A stretch of DNA of 64,000 nt from Phytophthora sp. 'mugwort' (GCA_033558025.1 JAUCEF010000005.1:5208001-5272000); one strand, 5' to 3'. Shown: positions 33,930-45,800, counted from the first letter of the stretch. A program made the numbers and translations. Notes: generated by a model from the sequence alone, not told the origin.

Positions 33930-34123
33930 GGCGGCGGCTACTGTATTGTGAATGTCCTAACGGCTCGTAAAGGCGGAGTGGTGAGCTGGAGCGGTGACGA
34001 CGACGGACACAGCCCCGGCGAAATGCGGCGAAACGAATATTCGTGCCGTCGCGTGTCGAGCCGTTGTCGTATGCGGTCCCTGGGGGTAACTGGCGCCGAT
34101 CTCGTCACTGTGGCTACTGCTAT

Positions 34124-34160
34124 GAACCAGACGGCGAACCAGACGGCGAACCAGACGGCG
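34124..34160. repeat. Three 12-bp tandem units
   Basis: The unit GAACCAGACGGC occurs three times exactly, at 34124-34159. It lies upstream of the FYVE gene and is not part of a supported coding region. Confidence 0.9.
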
Positions 34161-34639
34161 ATTAAGAGCCGAGAGTGAGAGTTATTAGGACCAGTGCGAG
34201 AGCTGACAGATGGTGGAAGCGCGGCGCTGAAAGTTCAGGCGCAAAGTGGCCAATGCGGCACACGCGGGGCTCGCTTTGACGGAGCGTTGGGACGGGGTGG
34301 TGCGTGAGACTCGAATAAAAAATTGTGGCCAATCAACGGCGACCTGTTGCCGTGCGTGCCGGTCTGATTTATACTGACTATATACGCTGTCGATTGATGG
34401 AACCGGCCAAGACGGGGTTGCAGAGGAGCGACTTCAGCGCGACGGCAAGGCACGACAGCTTCTACATGCACGTTTATCGATCATAGGTTACCCTTTGTCA
34501 TTAGGATATAAATTGCTGGCGAAGTGAGTGTGTCGATAAAATAATGGTTAGTATTTCAAATAACATATTTGTTAGTATGATGCGATTAGCCAACCAAATA
34601 ACCTCATGCCTCTATCGACTATCAATTAATTTCCTTCCT

Positions 34640-36343
34640 TGTCCAATCACAGACCTTAGTGGTAGGTTTAGTGCCAACCGACACCGGCCGACAGTATCTG
34701 TCGGCAACTGCGGCAGGATATTTTGAATGGACCACAGAAGTCAAGAAGTCTGTTTTGACAAATACCAAACAACCTGCCGACAACAGACTAGATGAAAGTA
34801 TGGGCCTCGAGGAGCTTGCACCGGACAACACCAAGCGTGCGCAAGCCACAGCAGTAAACATTTTCAAGAAAGTTTTGGTGTCGGAGAACACAACGATGAA
34901 GGTTGTCCACGCCGGAGTGCGGGCTGACGCTAGTGGATCGGCGTTCCTCGCGCTTATGGACCGGTTTGGAATGTATCTTGCCTTTTCGGACGGCGAAGGA
35001 GGTGAACTGCGCAAGCGCAACATAGTCAAGAGCTATTACCGCAATGTCAAGAACTGGTTGCTCGATGATTTTCCACTTCAGCGCCACGCCTTCGAGCAAT
35101 AGCTGCTCAAGATGGGTAGAATCCTGGAACGCCATTGTCTTATGCGTCAACAAGGAGGTGCGGTGAAGAAGGCGCCTGCGTGTACAAAGCGAGATTTGCG
35201 CTTCCTAGTAGATGGCATCTATTATGAAGCGATGAGTCAAAAGACTACCAAGATGCGGCGCTCTTCGCAATCATGTGGTATTCATTTGGCAGAGCGTCGG
35301 ATGAAGCTTTTATCCAGAAAAGCAATCTGTCATTGTCCTGCACGAACATCCTTTTTATCCAGCTGGTCCGCACCAAACCGTTAGAGGAGCAGGGCCTCTC
35401 GCTTTTCCCAGACGAGCGATCATCTATAACGTGTCCTCTGCATGCCCATTGGAATGACTCTAGCTATGCAAAATTTTCCGGTGTCCTCATTGATTGACGT
35501 CAAGCAACTGGCTTCAGTAGAGGATGATAGAGCATAGAGCTTGATCGACTCCCCGGACGACCAGGCACTTTCTGATGTTCTCATGAACTGCGCCGATGAT
35601 ATCAACGAAAGCAGTCAAGGAGAACCATCACCTGGAAGTTCACGACGTCGCGGATCGCCTTCGCAAAAAATGCAGGGGTACGTCAATGCAGTTGTCAAGG
35701 CCGCTGATGCGCGGCAAGCTAAAACCGAAATTACTCCTAACTTGTCATCTCATTCGTTCCGGTGTCGTGGTGCTTAGCACGCTAACGGGGATCCAAATTT
35801 GAGTGCCCAGTGGATTTTTGATCGGGGTAGCTGGAACATGACGGCGACAAACAAAGCGTTCGCTTATGTCTTCAATACTACACTACTAGCGAAGATATAA
35901 AGGTTTCTAAAGTGCTGAGTGGCTGGAAGCAAAACGCCACCTCTACGATAACATCGCGGGACAGCTTCAATTCTACCGCGAAAGAGAAGATACGTGATCT
36001 TCGGAACCTTGTGTTTGCGTCATTTTTGGGCCTTGACATTATGTCGTACAACATCGACATCCACGTTGCTGATCTCCTTATTGCAACGTTGGTTCAGCAA
36101 TTTCCTGAGATGAACGAAAGATATCACATGAGTCCTTACGTCTCACACATGCGGACATGCTTGTTCAGCCTTTCAATATCACTTCCGGAGATACTTTCAT
36201 GGTGCACTGAGTTGGCTCGAAAAGCTACGATAACAGAACCCAAGGAAGCAGAGTCTTTATCACGTGAGATGCAACTGATAAACCACCAAAACACGGTGCT
36301 CGCGCCGCTCAGGGATGCTAATCGAACTAGCCTCACGAAATAG
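34640..36343 (+). pseudogene. Crypton-like tyrosine recombinase, broken
   Basis: Frame pieces at 34659-35102, 35112-35270, 35273-35497, 35541-35850 and 35912-36343 together read as one tyrosine recombinase of the oomycete Crypton type. Catalytic residues can be seen: R in WYSFGRASDEAF, the H-x-x-R box in SSHSFR, and Tyr in NKAFAYVFN. Also family-like are CTKRDL, VRTKPLEEQGLSLFPD, QWIFDRG and KVLSGWK. Breaks include TAG at 35100-35102, a frameshift near 35255, a gap near 35500-35540, TAG at 35775-35777, and an indel near 35880. Cryptons insert through a tyrosine recombinase and lack long terminal inverted repeats; I see none here. Confidence 0.78.
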
Positions 36344-36888
36344 TGAGAATGATTAACGGTTGTCTCTCCATCTTTCCGAAGAACCTACCACTCCAATGAA
36401 TTGTAATCCCAGCCGATCCAGTCGTAGTTCCAAGGAATGCCGCGGATGAGAAGCGGAAAGTGAGGTCAGCGTCGACGACAGCAGCATTAATTTGGTTCGA
36501 GTGGTACACGAAGACACTACGGCTTGGGATGTCTGCGAAGCCAGGCAGTACAAATCGCAGTCGAAGCAGATCGTGATCTCCATGAAATTGTTCGTATCTC
36601 AAGGTTTTAAGCTTGACCCGTTCGCAACGAGCTACACGAATAATGTTTTTCGCGAAGGTTACCTCGCCGAAGCAAACATGTTCGCTTTTCTGCGAACGCA
36701 AGGAGTTAAGCGCAAGTTCGGTTCTGGGCTGCTGAAACATCTACGACGTCTACATCGAGCGAATTGGTTTAGCAAACACAAAAATGAGTACCGCAGTCTG
36801 CTTGATTCTGGCAAAATCGTGGATCCCGCTCCGCGCGAGACAAGCAGCTAGATAACTACGCCATGAGTAGGTACAAGAAGGCTGAACA
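36344..36888 (+). other. Repeat-derived open frame fragment of unknown family
   Basis: A 119-residue frame at 36492-36851 has non-random content: EANMFAFLRTQGVKRK, then LKHLRRLHRANWF and SLLDSGKIVDPAP. It resembles fragments I associate with oomycete repeats but cannot name. It may be the tail of the Crypton-like element or the edge of a second element that includes the inverted repeat array just downstream. Confidence 0.35.
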
Positions 36889-37145
36889 GCGTTACAGAAC
36901 AAATAGACGGTGTTACAGAATAATTGGCCGGTGTTACCGAATAAATCGTCGGTGTTACAGAATAAATGGCGGGTGTTACATAGTAAATCGTCGGTGTTAC
37001 AGAATAACTCAGCAAGTGCGTATTTACTGACACTTGCTGATCAGTTATTCGGTAATAACGCTGTCGATATATATATTCTGTAACGCGGTCGAGTTATTCT
37101 GTACCCGGTGAGTCATTCTGTAACACGGACGAGTTACACTATAAC
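36889..37145. repeat. Inverted array of ~21-bp repeats
   Basis: Six forward units contain GTTACAGAATAA or a close variant, spaced about 21 bp (36889-37008). After a central dyad (AGCAAGTG at 37011-37018 and CACTTGCT at 37031-37038) come four or five units in reverse orientation, containing TTATTCTGTAAC. The whole folds back on itself. It resembles the subterminal repeats of a foldback or Mutator-like transposon. Confidence 0.85.
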
Positions 37146-37259
37146 TGCAACCTTTTCAATCAAAGTCTTCCGTGGTCACTTTTGCTTCGCCCCCTCTCGA
37201 CGCCAAGATGGAAACCTCAGAGAAGCGCCACTGGGCTGCAACACGTATCCGCGATTAGG

Positions 37260-37560
37260 TGGCGACTGTAGCAATATGGAACGCAAACCCTGAATGGAGA
37301 CCAACCAAGGCCTCTAAAGAGCTCGGGGTAAAGAGGTCGACTCTCTCGGAGTGGAAGAATCAAAGCCGTGACGTTGCGGCACCACTGAGCGACCGGATGC
37401 ACGCTGTGAGAGGGGGACGCAAGAATAAGTTGGCGTCGTATGAGCTCTCTGTGCTAGAATACTATGACACTTGCATGCGTGAAGATAGAAATGTGACGTA
37501 CAAAGATGTGCTCAGATACTGCCAAACGAAAAATGAATTTCTTCTTAAATAGGAGAGTGC
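37260..37560 (+). pseudogene. Helix-turn-helix fragment of a transposon protein
   Basis: The frame at 37259-37552 reads NPEWRPTKASKELGVKRSTL and SEWKNQ, a plausible DNA-binding helix-turn-helix of the Psq/CENP-B class found at the start of pogo-like and other transposases. It stops after 97 residues with no catalytic domain in frame. It lies between the inverted array and the C48 relic and may belong to the same element. Confidence 0.45.
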
Positions 37561-38219
37561 GCAGCGAGTCTGGATAACTGGGTTCACGAAGCGGTAAAAA
37601 TGCAGTACTTCGAGCGGCTCACTGGAACAAGTGAGAGAAGAGAAACCTCGGGTTTCTCAGGCTGACCCATCTCCAACCGAATCTGTGACCTGCTCCGCAC
37701 CGGAACTGACGACGAGTACGCTTACCGACGACCACGATCGTCAAGACGCAGTTGTCAGTATTGGTACAGTGGATGATGGCGACAGCATTGCAAAACAATA
37801 GTGACGAATTTGGTGTTGTCACTAAACCTGACGTAATCGCACGTCGAACCCGTGCTCGACAATCTCTGGGCGAGATACCCGTCGATGTATTGGAAGCAAT
37901 GCTTCCTACGGATCCTGATTCTGACGATGGGGATAGTATACACAACGGTGATTCGTCCAGCGATGCATCATCAGATCATGATGCTGTTCTAGAGTGCGAT
38001 GACTCAGAAAGGGGCAGTGTGTATGAAGAAATTGACGATGGCAGTTACGATGACGACGACCCAGATTTTGAACAGCTACAATATTGTGAAGGCAAAACAG
38101 GTAGCGGCTCTGTAGCGCACGCCGCTGATGATGCTGATGGAATCGTCATCGGTACCCGTGAACAAAAACTCGCTGCCCAGACTCCGCAGTCGAAACCGGC
38201 CGCCGGTGTTTTCGTTTAG
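37561..38219 (+). other. Acidic open frame, unknown
   Basis: The 155-residue frame at 37752-38219 is very rich in Asp, Ser and Glu (SDDGDSIHNGDSSSDASSDH region). It starts without a strong context and matches no family I know. It may be the disordered linker of the adjacent transposon protein. Confidence 0.3.
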
Positions 38220-38479
38220 TTACGGAAATCACGAAAGCTCATCGTGGCCGGAAATTCGCAAAGTTGACGTACATTCGGATGAGATAAGCTCGCTAGAGCC
38301 GCTCAGTTTCCTACACCACACCATTATCTACTAGTCATCTACAAGTATCTGCCCCAGGCGTCTGGGTCGGTGTATTCTTTTGGATGCTCGCTGTATGCAC
38401 AGCTTGAGCATTGCCGTGATTCTAAAAAAAACTTTTTGAGTGTTAGAGGGCTTGTGGACAAGTTTACTTGGGGGATTGT

Positions 38480-38800
38480 ATCCCTATGTGATGATTTCTG
38501 TCTCGAAAATTGCCACTGAAGCCTGTTGGTTATTGAACACCCTCTGGCCAATAAGGTCTCGTTCTATCACATTGACTCCCTCCCAGGCACTCATAGCTCG
38601 GATTGCGTCTTCAGCCTCGCGAAAGCATTGATAGTACAAGGTCGTGGAAGTACTCTTTTCTCGTCTTCGTGGCATGCTTTTGCTACAAAACCTCAACAAA
38701 TTAATTCGGTCGGCTGCGGCATTTATATGCTCTATTACATGGACAAGATTGTACAGTTCATTATCTCAAGGAGCAGCCGTTTCCTGCTGCGCTTCGCTCC
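38480..38800 (+). pseudogene. C48 (Ulp1-type) cysteine protease relic of a transposon
   Basis: Crossing from one frame (KIATEACWLL) into another at about 38525 gives VIEHPLANKVSFYHIDSLPG, then KPQQINSVGCGIYMLYYMDK. This is the core of a C48/Ulp1 protease, a domain many oomycete DNA transposons carry. In active enzymes His sits in an H-W pair and Cys in a DCG motif. Here the first is C-W and the second G-C-G, and a frameshift lies between, so the domain is dead on several counts. Confidence 0.65.
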
Positions 38801-38839
38801 AAGATCATGGTGCTGCGCAGATAGGACACCTTGACTCCA

Positions 38840-39394
38840 ACTGGAGCATCAGCAGGTTGTAGATCCCACTTCGCAGGACGGCACGAGCAAATATAATGCA
38901 GTCAGGTACGCCAGACACGCGATATCTTCGGAGGAACCATGCCAGCTTATATTCCAGTTGGTCGTTTTAATTTGTGACTACTTGAGCTTCACTACCTGCA
39001 TTCATGTTTCCTGCTACAGCATTCAGATCATCAAACCACCCAGTAGTTAGTTCAGTACTGGTAGAAAAAATGGCACACGACATCAAACATGGCAGCATGA
39101 CGCCCTCTGAACGTGCACTCACCATGACTTTGCAAAGTATTTACGGTGTCCTGCTGCTAGTGGTCGACTGGAACTGTCTGTTGGCGTGCTGCTGTAGTAT
39201 TCAGATCATTCATCAACAACACAATAGTTAGCGCGAACGAGACGATGACCTCGACCCATTCTTGTGCGCTACCTGGGATGCCTGCCCGAAAATGTGTGCG
39301 AGCCATTCAATCGGCTGAAGCCCGAACTAGAAGCCTATTTTTAGCTGGCAAATGCATAATAACGCCCATTTCTTACACCACGATTATGTCGATT
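38840..39394. other. Repeat-derived DNA with an internal duplication
   Basis: Two imperfect copies of about 35 bp, both starting ATTCAGATCAT and ending TAGTTAG, lie near 39020 and 39197. No gene is supported. Confidence 0.4.
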
Positions 39395-39475
39395 GTGTCG
39401 GCGGGTTGTCAGCCATTTTGGGCTATGGTAAACGACCAGTTTAAGTCAGGATCACAGAGGGTCCACTTTGGGCAA
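39395..39475 (+). repeat. Noncoding repeat, left copy of an inverted pair
   Basis: It contains GACCAGTTTAAGTCA followed by GTCCACTTTG. A diverged copy lies in the opposite orientation at about 46155-46245. The pair could be the ends of one larger insertion. Confidence 0.45.
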
Positions 39476-40799
39476 CCATAACTTTCCTCACAGACGGATT
39501 GTAAGGGTTTTATTGCATAGGCGATATTGCGAATTCCGTGTAAATTTGCCACTTTTAATCTATTGGCTGAACCGCCAACAAAGCGACTATACGCTGTGAT
39601 TGGACGAAAATATATTATTACGCAAAAGCAAGACTGAGGCATCACCGCCAGGAGCAGCAGCAGCGGACCAAGGAATCAAGAAGACCAAGGTCGCCGCCGC
39701 GAGTGTCGTCGTCGCAGGGGTAAGAGTCTCCGCCGCCAAGCGTAGCATGCGCCGGCACCGGCTACGATCGCCACCGAGTGGTATCGCCGTTAACAACTAC
39801 AGAACCAAGAACGCGTCCGTCGTGCGGTAAGCACCAGGACCAAGGTGGTCGGAGAGAGTGTTAGCGATGTTGGAAGCTCGAGCAATGTTGTTAGGGCTTC
39901 GTCTTGATCGGTGCCGGTAGTACCAGCAGCGACGCTGCCACGTTCTCAACCTTCGTCGGGCATGTTAAGATTTTCTGCAGCGTTTTGGAGGCATTTTTGA
40001 GGTAGTGCACACCATTAATCTGTCAAATAGCATAACTAAGTCTTTTACACAGATTGGGCCATTGATCGCGAGATTAATGCAAAGAACCGCGCACGGCTAT
40101 TTTGAGTAGAACGCACAATATTTGTGGCGTTGAAGGAATTTCACATGTTATTCCTGTTTAAATAGGCTTGGTTTGAGTGCGATCCAATCGAACAAAGTAC
40201 AGTTTCCGATTTTGGCAGAGAATTAGTTTAAGTCATTAGGCCTAGCTCAAATATGTAATTCCGCCTAAGTTTACCAGCCGCGGTCGATTCACTGGCTTCG
40301 CCAAAACCGCGGAGCAATCGACGAACACCAATCATTGGTCAAGTGTAGTCATTTTAAGCGATTTACAACCTATCATCGAGAAGGGTCCCTGTCAACTGAA
40401 ACTGCAATAGTTGCTCCTTGTGAAACTAGCCGTTGCGGATGCCTCTTTCTGGCGTCGATAGCCTTGGAAGCGTCAGAAATATAACTGGTGCGGAAGAGCT
40501 GCAGGAGTCGGATGTCTAGCTGGTGTGGAAGCGTTGCAGGCGTGCTCGTGTCGAAGTTCTCGTGGTGTTGGAGTGCTCGTTGGAGTTAGAGGCCAAACTG
40601 GTGCGGGAGACGTTCTCATTGGAGCCCCCGTCGGAGGTGAGGTTTTCGTTGAAGTTTGAAGGTATTAGTGCTGGAATTCTTGCTGGTGGCCGATGGGTTG
40701 TTGGTCGTGCCGGGTTCTCTCGTGTCGAGGCTGCGTTTGGGTGACCCTTTGCTTTATGTTATCATTCCACTTGTTTTCACTGCGATTAACGAAACGAAC
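39476..40799. other. Gene-free stretch
   Basis: Short frames only. A dyad CCGCGG...CCGCGG lies near 40277-40312, and a TTTGAGTAGAACGCACAATA stretch near 40100 recurs in related form near 43172. A 69-residue minus-strand frame at 39587-39796 contains RMLR by chance (see rejected items). Confidence 0.4.
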
Positions 40800-41897
40800 A
40801 CGATGGAAGAGGCTTTAACGAAGCAGCATGCCCATCCAAACACCGTATGGCATTGTTTGTACGGGTAATACAAGCTTGGATACACCAAGAAGGAGTTAGC
40901 TCGCGTCTACAACAAGGCCGATAAAACTATTAGCAACTGGATTCAAGTGTACGAGAGGACTGGAAATTTCAAGCGAGCAAAAGCTGCTGCTGACAGCAAA
41001 TTCACCGAAAGTCAGCGGCAATGGCTATTTGACTATTATCAAACCCGGCCACTCTCCTATCTAGATGAACTCCGGCTGCATTTAAACGTGCTCACCATAT
41101 TTCAATCGCCAAGACCAGTCTATGGAGAATCATCCCTGAGCTTGGCTTGACATGGAAGGAACGCAGGGCGATGCATATCAGGAGACGGACGTTTTTCGCT
41201 TTGTTCTGGAGCTGAGCATGGTTAACTGGAACCATCTTAATATTGTGTTTTAGATGAAGTCTCCTTTGACAATCGAGGTATGATTAGGAAGCGCGGCTAC
41301 GCACTCCGAGGCAAGACACTCGCAATACGTGGCGAGTTTCAGAGGAAACCACGAATCTCTATTTTAGCGTTCATTGGTGTCAACGAAGTTATCGACTACT
41401 TCGACACCGAGAGAACATTTGATTGAGTGGAGTTTACTAAAGCATACCGAGCATATGCCTACTCAAAGCGCGGGAACTTTCGTCAAAACCCTGGAAGTAA
41501 CTCCGTCTGGATCTTGGATGGAGCTGCTATACATCGACACCCCGAGATAATTAATTGCTTACGAAGCATTGGAGTGGTGCCAGTTTTTCTTCTTGCCTAT
41601 TGCCCGTTCTTCTTCAATCCTATTGAATACCTCTTCAGCTATGTGATGAAGGCGTTTCGATGCAACTACGAAAAGAAATCCTGTCGCAATTTGACACCGT
41701 TCGTGGCTGAGATGTTTTCATTATTCGAAGGATACAACATGACACAAGTGTTTGAGCACTGTGGGTGGATGGCTCAAGGGCATTTGAATCCTGTCGAGCA
41801 GCTATCAAAGGAGAACAGGGGAATTCGTGACGGCATTACGCAAGCCAACGAACAAGAAGACGAACTGGAATTTATGGTTAGGCAGGATGAATTTTAA
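40800..41897 (+). pseudogene. Tc1/IS630-type DDE transposase, broken
   Basis: The N-terminal part (40803 on) reads as a helix-turn-helix with YTKKELARVYNKADKTISNW. The catalytic Asp/Asp/Glu are recognisable in LDEVSFDNRGM (about 41252), VWILDGAAIHRHP (about 41510) and FNPIEYLFSYV (about 41620). The arrangement matches the IS630/Tc1/mariner superfamily. Stops at 40866-40868 and 41424-41426 and frameshifts near 41095 and 41215 break it into at least four pieces. Confidence 0.8.
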
Positions 41898-43300
41898 GTG
41901 GAGGTTTGGCTATTCACCTACTCGTGATCGATGGCATCGATGTTCTTCATACGTAGGAGCGGGTCGATAACGTCTTAAGGAGGGAGCACATCACTAATAA
42001 AACTTTCGATGACGGATGTTTGGGTTACCAGGGTGTGTTCAAAGCTATCCAATCGTCTTCTGAATACCTCCCAGATGCTTCGAAGCGGTTGAAGGTCTGC
42101 AATAGACCATTCACGCAATTCATTGCGACGTGGGCGGAGCGAGAGACATTGTTTAAATGCTACTGCAGTTCCGAGTCCGATGACTGAAGTAGAGGGCCAA
42201 TATAATCCGGTGGAGCTTAGGTAATCGCGGCATCACACGTCGACCAATCCAGGTTTCTCGTGAGATGGTTAACTCCATGTCCGTGCACGAGAAGCTTCAC
42301 AGTCTTTCCCTACACAGCCACAAGTCAGATAATCCACTGGTGTTGCGGTTTCGTGCTGTCCACGATGTGCCGCTCCGACTTCAATTGGATGACCTTACTC
42401 CAATCCTCAATAGTCGGCACGGCCACAGACCAAATGTTGTCGGTCTTGACTTCTCGTCCCTTAATGCGAGGGCTGAAGCGCACCCAAATCTTGCGGAGAA
42501 TATTCATAAAAGGCGTGCCATTCAAAGCAACATCATCCAGCGTGTCGCCTGATGTGTCACGTCAACCAATTGTCGATTTAACAATAGGTCGAACTACGAG
42601 CTGGTATAGATGTGATTTTGTTTGCGGAGACGTTTCCTGATCCGGTACTTGGTTCCCAGCAAGATTGACAGAGACACCGGCAAGCCCAGGAGACTGCCAT
42701 AGTAGCGGCGAGCACCGAGGACGTAACAAACCTTTGGGCTCTCCTGGTGCCACGGCAGTCTCTTGGGCTGGCCGCTGACGAGGACGGCGTCAATTATGGA
42801 GATCGTCTTGTATGAGGAGTTGCCCTCAGTGTTGGTGACGTGTTTGTCGACTCCTGCGTTAAGGCGTGTCCTCAGTCCTTGGCTGCGTTTTTGCCAACCT
42901 AGGCGATCTTCTCGTTGGCGGTGTTGGCTGGCGGTTAAGAGGCGGCGACGGCGAGAACCGCGGTGATCTTCCCGTGACCAGCGTCGCGTCAGGGCTGGAC
43001 GAAGATGACGATAACCGTGGCGATCTTCTAGTGCGTGGAGAACGAGCTTGGTATGGAGACGCTCCACTGCGGCTGGGCATATTTGCGCAGGTTCTCGCGT
43101 GCGCAACGTTGTCCGTCGTGGATCAAGGCGGTTTTCCAGGGTCGATTCAAGTGGCCCCGATTGGAAACTTTGAGTAGAACTCACAATACTAACACCCGTT
43201 CTGTGCTCAAAGCTCGGACTGATTTGGTTGGATAACGTTGAATGGTACAATCTGCCATTTTGCTGCCTTCGTGTTCCGAGCACCGGTTTTCAGAACACCT
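41898..43300. other. Gene-free repeat-like DNA
   Basis: A 229-residue minus-strand frame at 42594-43283 is Arg/Ser-rich with no family likeness, and is probably a chance frame in GC-rich repeat DNA. CGGCGACGG-type and GGTGATCTTC-like short repeats occur at 42890-43030. I see no transposase motif. Confidence 0.4.
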
Positions 43301-43479
43301 AATTTTGCTGTGCCAGCTACAGCAATTTTGTGCCAGCCCAGCAACAGCCAGGAATAGACAAACGATCTGTCGCCGTCCTCGCTGTAGTGGAGATCACACG
43401 CATCTGCGCTGCTGTCGTCGCGGTGATCGACAAGCGCAGCATTCGTGCCCCGCCGTCATGCAAGTCGACCTTCCTGACT

Positions 43480-44520
43480 ACAACGTTTGAACAAGCCATG
43501 CAGGTGGGGCGTACAGATGGGTTTCACAAAAATCTTCGGTGTGACAAGCAGTCTTTCCTGCGGATCTATAAGGTGCTGCATGATGCATGGGGCCGCAAAT
43601 CTGGACCGAAAAGCAAGACGAACTTGAGTAAGCGCGTTGCGTTTACTATGCTTTATCTAGCTCAAGGCGGCACAATGATGAAGCAGCGACTGTATGGGGG
43701 TATCTAGATCTCGAGCAGTTGTATACATAAATGACACCCTTTAAGTGCTCAGCGCACTAGCTTCGCGTTACGTCATCATGGGTGCAGCGGAGGAGCTTCC
43801 GGTTATCGAGGCAGGGTTTGCACCATCATTAAAATAAAAATAATTACACCAGAAGAGATCGCTGGTTTTCCGGATGTGTCGGCGCTATTGATGGCACGTT
43901 AATAGCCATTCCGCACCCTCGCGACTTTGAAGGGTGGTATTGTCGGAAGTATTTTCCGGTACTCAATGTTCAAGCAATTATTGATCACCGTGGGTATTTT
44001 TGATTAATATCCATACATGCTGGGTCTAACAACGACCAGTCCCTATGGAATGGGTCTGCCATCAAGAAATGATAAGTAGATTAGGTTTTATTTCAATGCT
44101 AACTCGCCACAGTACACGTTTAAGATTATTTTCTGCAGTCTGACTTCATACGTGCCTCCAGGTAAGCATTTCTTGGGCGATGCTGGTTACACAATTTGGG
44201 GCATCTTCCTGGGCGATGTTGGTTACGAAACTTGGAAGTATCTTCTCACCCCATTTCCAGAGGCTGAACAGTGAACGGTGGCAGAAAGCGTCGGTATAAT
44301 AGGCTCCACTCCACGACTGGCATGATCGTTGAGTGCGCCTTTGGGTGCTTAAAACACCGCTTCCGGCTACTACTCCGCAAGTTGGAGCAGAAAAGTTCTG
44401 AGCGCATCTGCAAGGTTATCATCGGGTGTGTTGTTCTCCAGAACTTGTTGATATCGGTCGGGGACTCGATGCCGGGGCTGATCGAGACCCGCTAGTATCT
44501 GAGGCGCGGCCACGATCCGC
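43480..44520 (+). pseudogene. PIF/Harbinger-type transposase, broken
   Basis: Pieces in several frames spell a Harbinger DDE nuclease. The N-terminal part LSKRVAFTMLYLAQGG is at about 43625. The catalytic pieces are CVGAIDGTLIAIPHP-like sequence at about 43880, DFEGWYCRKYFPVLNVQAII, SNNDQSLWNGS at about 44030, LLTPFPEAE at about 44245, and IVECAFGCLKHRFRLLLRKL at about 44325-44385. Multiple frameshifts and stops separate them. Asp, Asp and Glu positions can still be found. Confidence 0.78.
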
Positions 44521-44639
44521 CGAAAATTTGGATGATCCAGAGCGTCCAATTCGTCATTTGCAAGGCGTTGCTAAGCGTGATGACCTGGCTGATGCATTCT
44601 CCTTAGTTTCATAATGCTCGGATTAGATTCATAGTAAGT

Positions 44640-45800
44640 TGAACTAGATTGGCCTTTTTACGGGCTCGTTGCAAGTTTCACCTGTAATACCTACCTCTAC
44701 GGTTCGCACCTTGTTACAGTTGCTGCAACAGCTGCAGCTTTTGGAAACGACGAGCCTCCTGTTGCTGTACTTGAATTGTACGTGTTTGGCGCTCCATGGC
44801 GGTGGCCAATGCGCGAAGAGGTTCGTCGCTGATGGGGTTGGAACTCTTTGCCTCCGCAATGGCAGTCTTGCCACTCTCCATGGCGTTGGTTAGTTGAGTG
44901 ACAAGTGCTACATTACCTTTAGAAGAGACCACGCTATCCGCTCAATTCGCTTCCGGTTCAGTGTTACCAGCCTCTTGGTCCGTGTCCGTAAGAACATCTC
45001 CGCTCAGTCCCTCTCTTGATGCAAATGCGTCGTTCAGTATGGCCCAAAGTCCGTCGTCAACAACATCCTTGCGAGTGTGGTTGCCAGTCTTTTTCATTTC
45101 GCACTTCCCTTTTGATAGACGCATTTCAGCTTCCTGTACTTCTGGTTAGCCTGCGCGCCGCCACCAACAAAGGACGAGTTAGTCCACAGGAAAAGCATAA
45201 GCCACAACAATACAACTAGTACTCAAAGCTTGTCCTGCGTTATGACCAGACCCAAGTTCTGTGGCAGCAGACTCGCAACGTACTGCCACGTCAGCGCCGT
45301 TTGAGTCTTCGTCTCAGCCTGCTCAATATGGTCCTTAGCGTCTCATTTGCTGAAACGCAGCCGCAACAGCTCTGCGACCATCTTGTTTGACCGTTTGACG
45401 CGCTTGACGTGTATAACAGCGTTCTTCTTAGCCGAGGGCAGCTCCACGGAACCTCAGGTGGCTGTTTCGGTGTCTCGTCCTCACTTGAGCTGCCCCCAGG
45501 GTGCGTTGCTGCTGCACCCGGTCGTGCAGTTAAAGCACCAGGTCGCGGCGATGGAAGCGACGTGTGCATCACACGGCATCGCCTTCAGGTCAGGCTGGAA
45601 TTCTGACGATGATTCCGCTGGTGCTGCGAGCTGCGACGGCGGCGTTTCCACGAAAGATGCTGCATTTATCGGCTGTAGCGGGAAAGGTGGTCCGCGGCTG
45701 AAGCCTTCCAGCAAGCGGGAGTCAATGCCTGGCGGGTCCATTAGTTCTGCACGTGAACGGTGATTCGAATGCTCAAACGTGCGTTCAAAGCTCTTCATTT
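44640..45800 (-). other. Possible accessory protein remnant of the Harbinger-like element
   Basis: Three minus-strand frames (45481-45798, 44942-45124, 44714-44932) can be read in order as one broken protein. It has a Ser/Pro-rich start, a KCEMKKTGNHTRKD segment, and a Gln-rich helical end (METQTRTIQVQQQEARRFQK-like). Harbinger elements usually carry a second DNA-binding gene, often convergent with the transposase gene, as here. No Myb signature is clear, so this is a guess from position. Confidence 0.3.

Noticed and set aside
36848..37033. Minus-strand frame with repeated SVTPTIY units, like a repeat protein
   Set aside because: It is only the translation of the 21-bp noncoding repeat array.
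36889..37145. CRISPR-like array
   Set aside because: Units are contiguous with no unique spacers, orientation inverts midway, and the genome is eukaryotic.
39587..39796. Minus-strand 69-aa frame with an RMLR string, like an RXLR effector
   Set aside because: The hydrophobic segment lies after the motif, not before it, there is no EER, and the frame has no other support.
42594..43283. 229-aa minus-strand open frame
   Set aside because: Arg/Ser-rich with no domain, overlapping open frames in other directions; likely chance in GC-rich repeat DNA.
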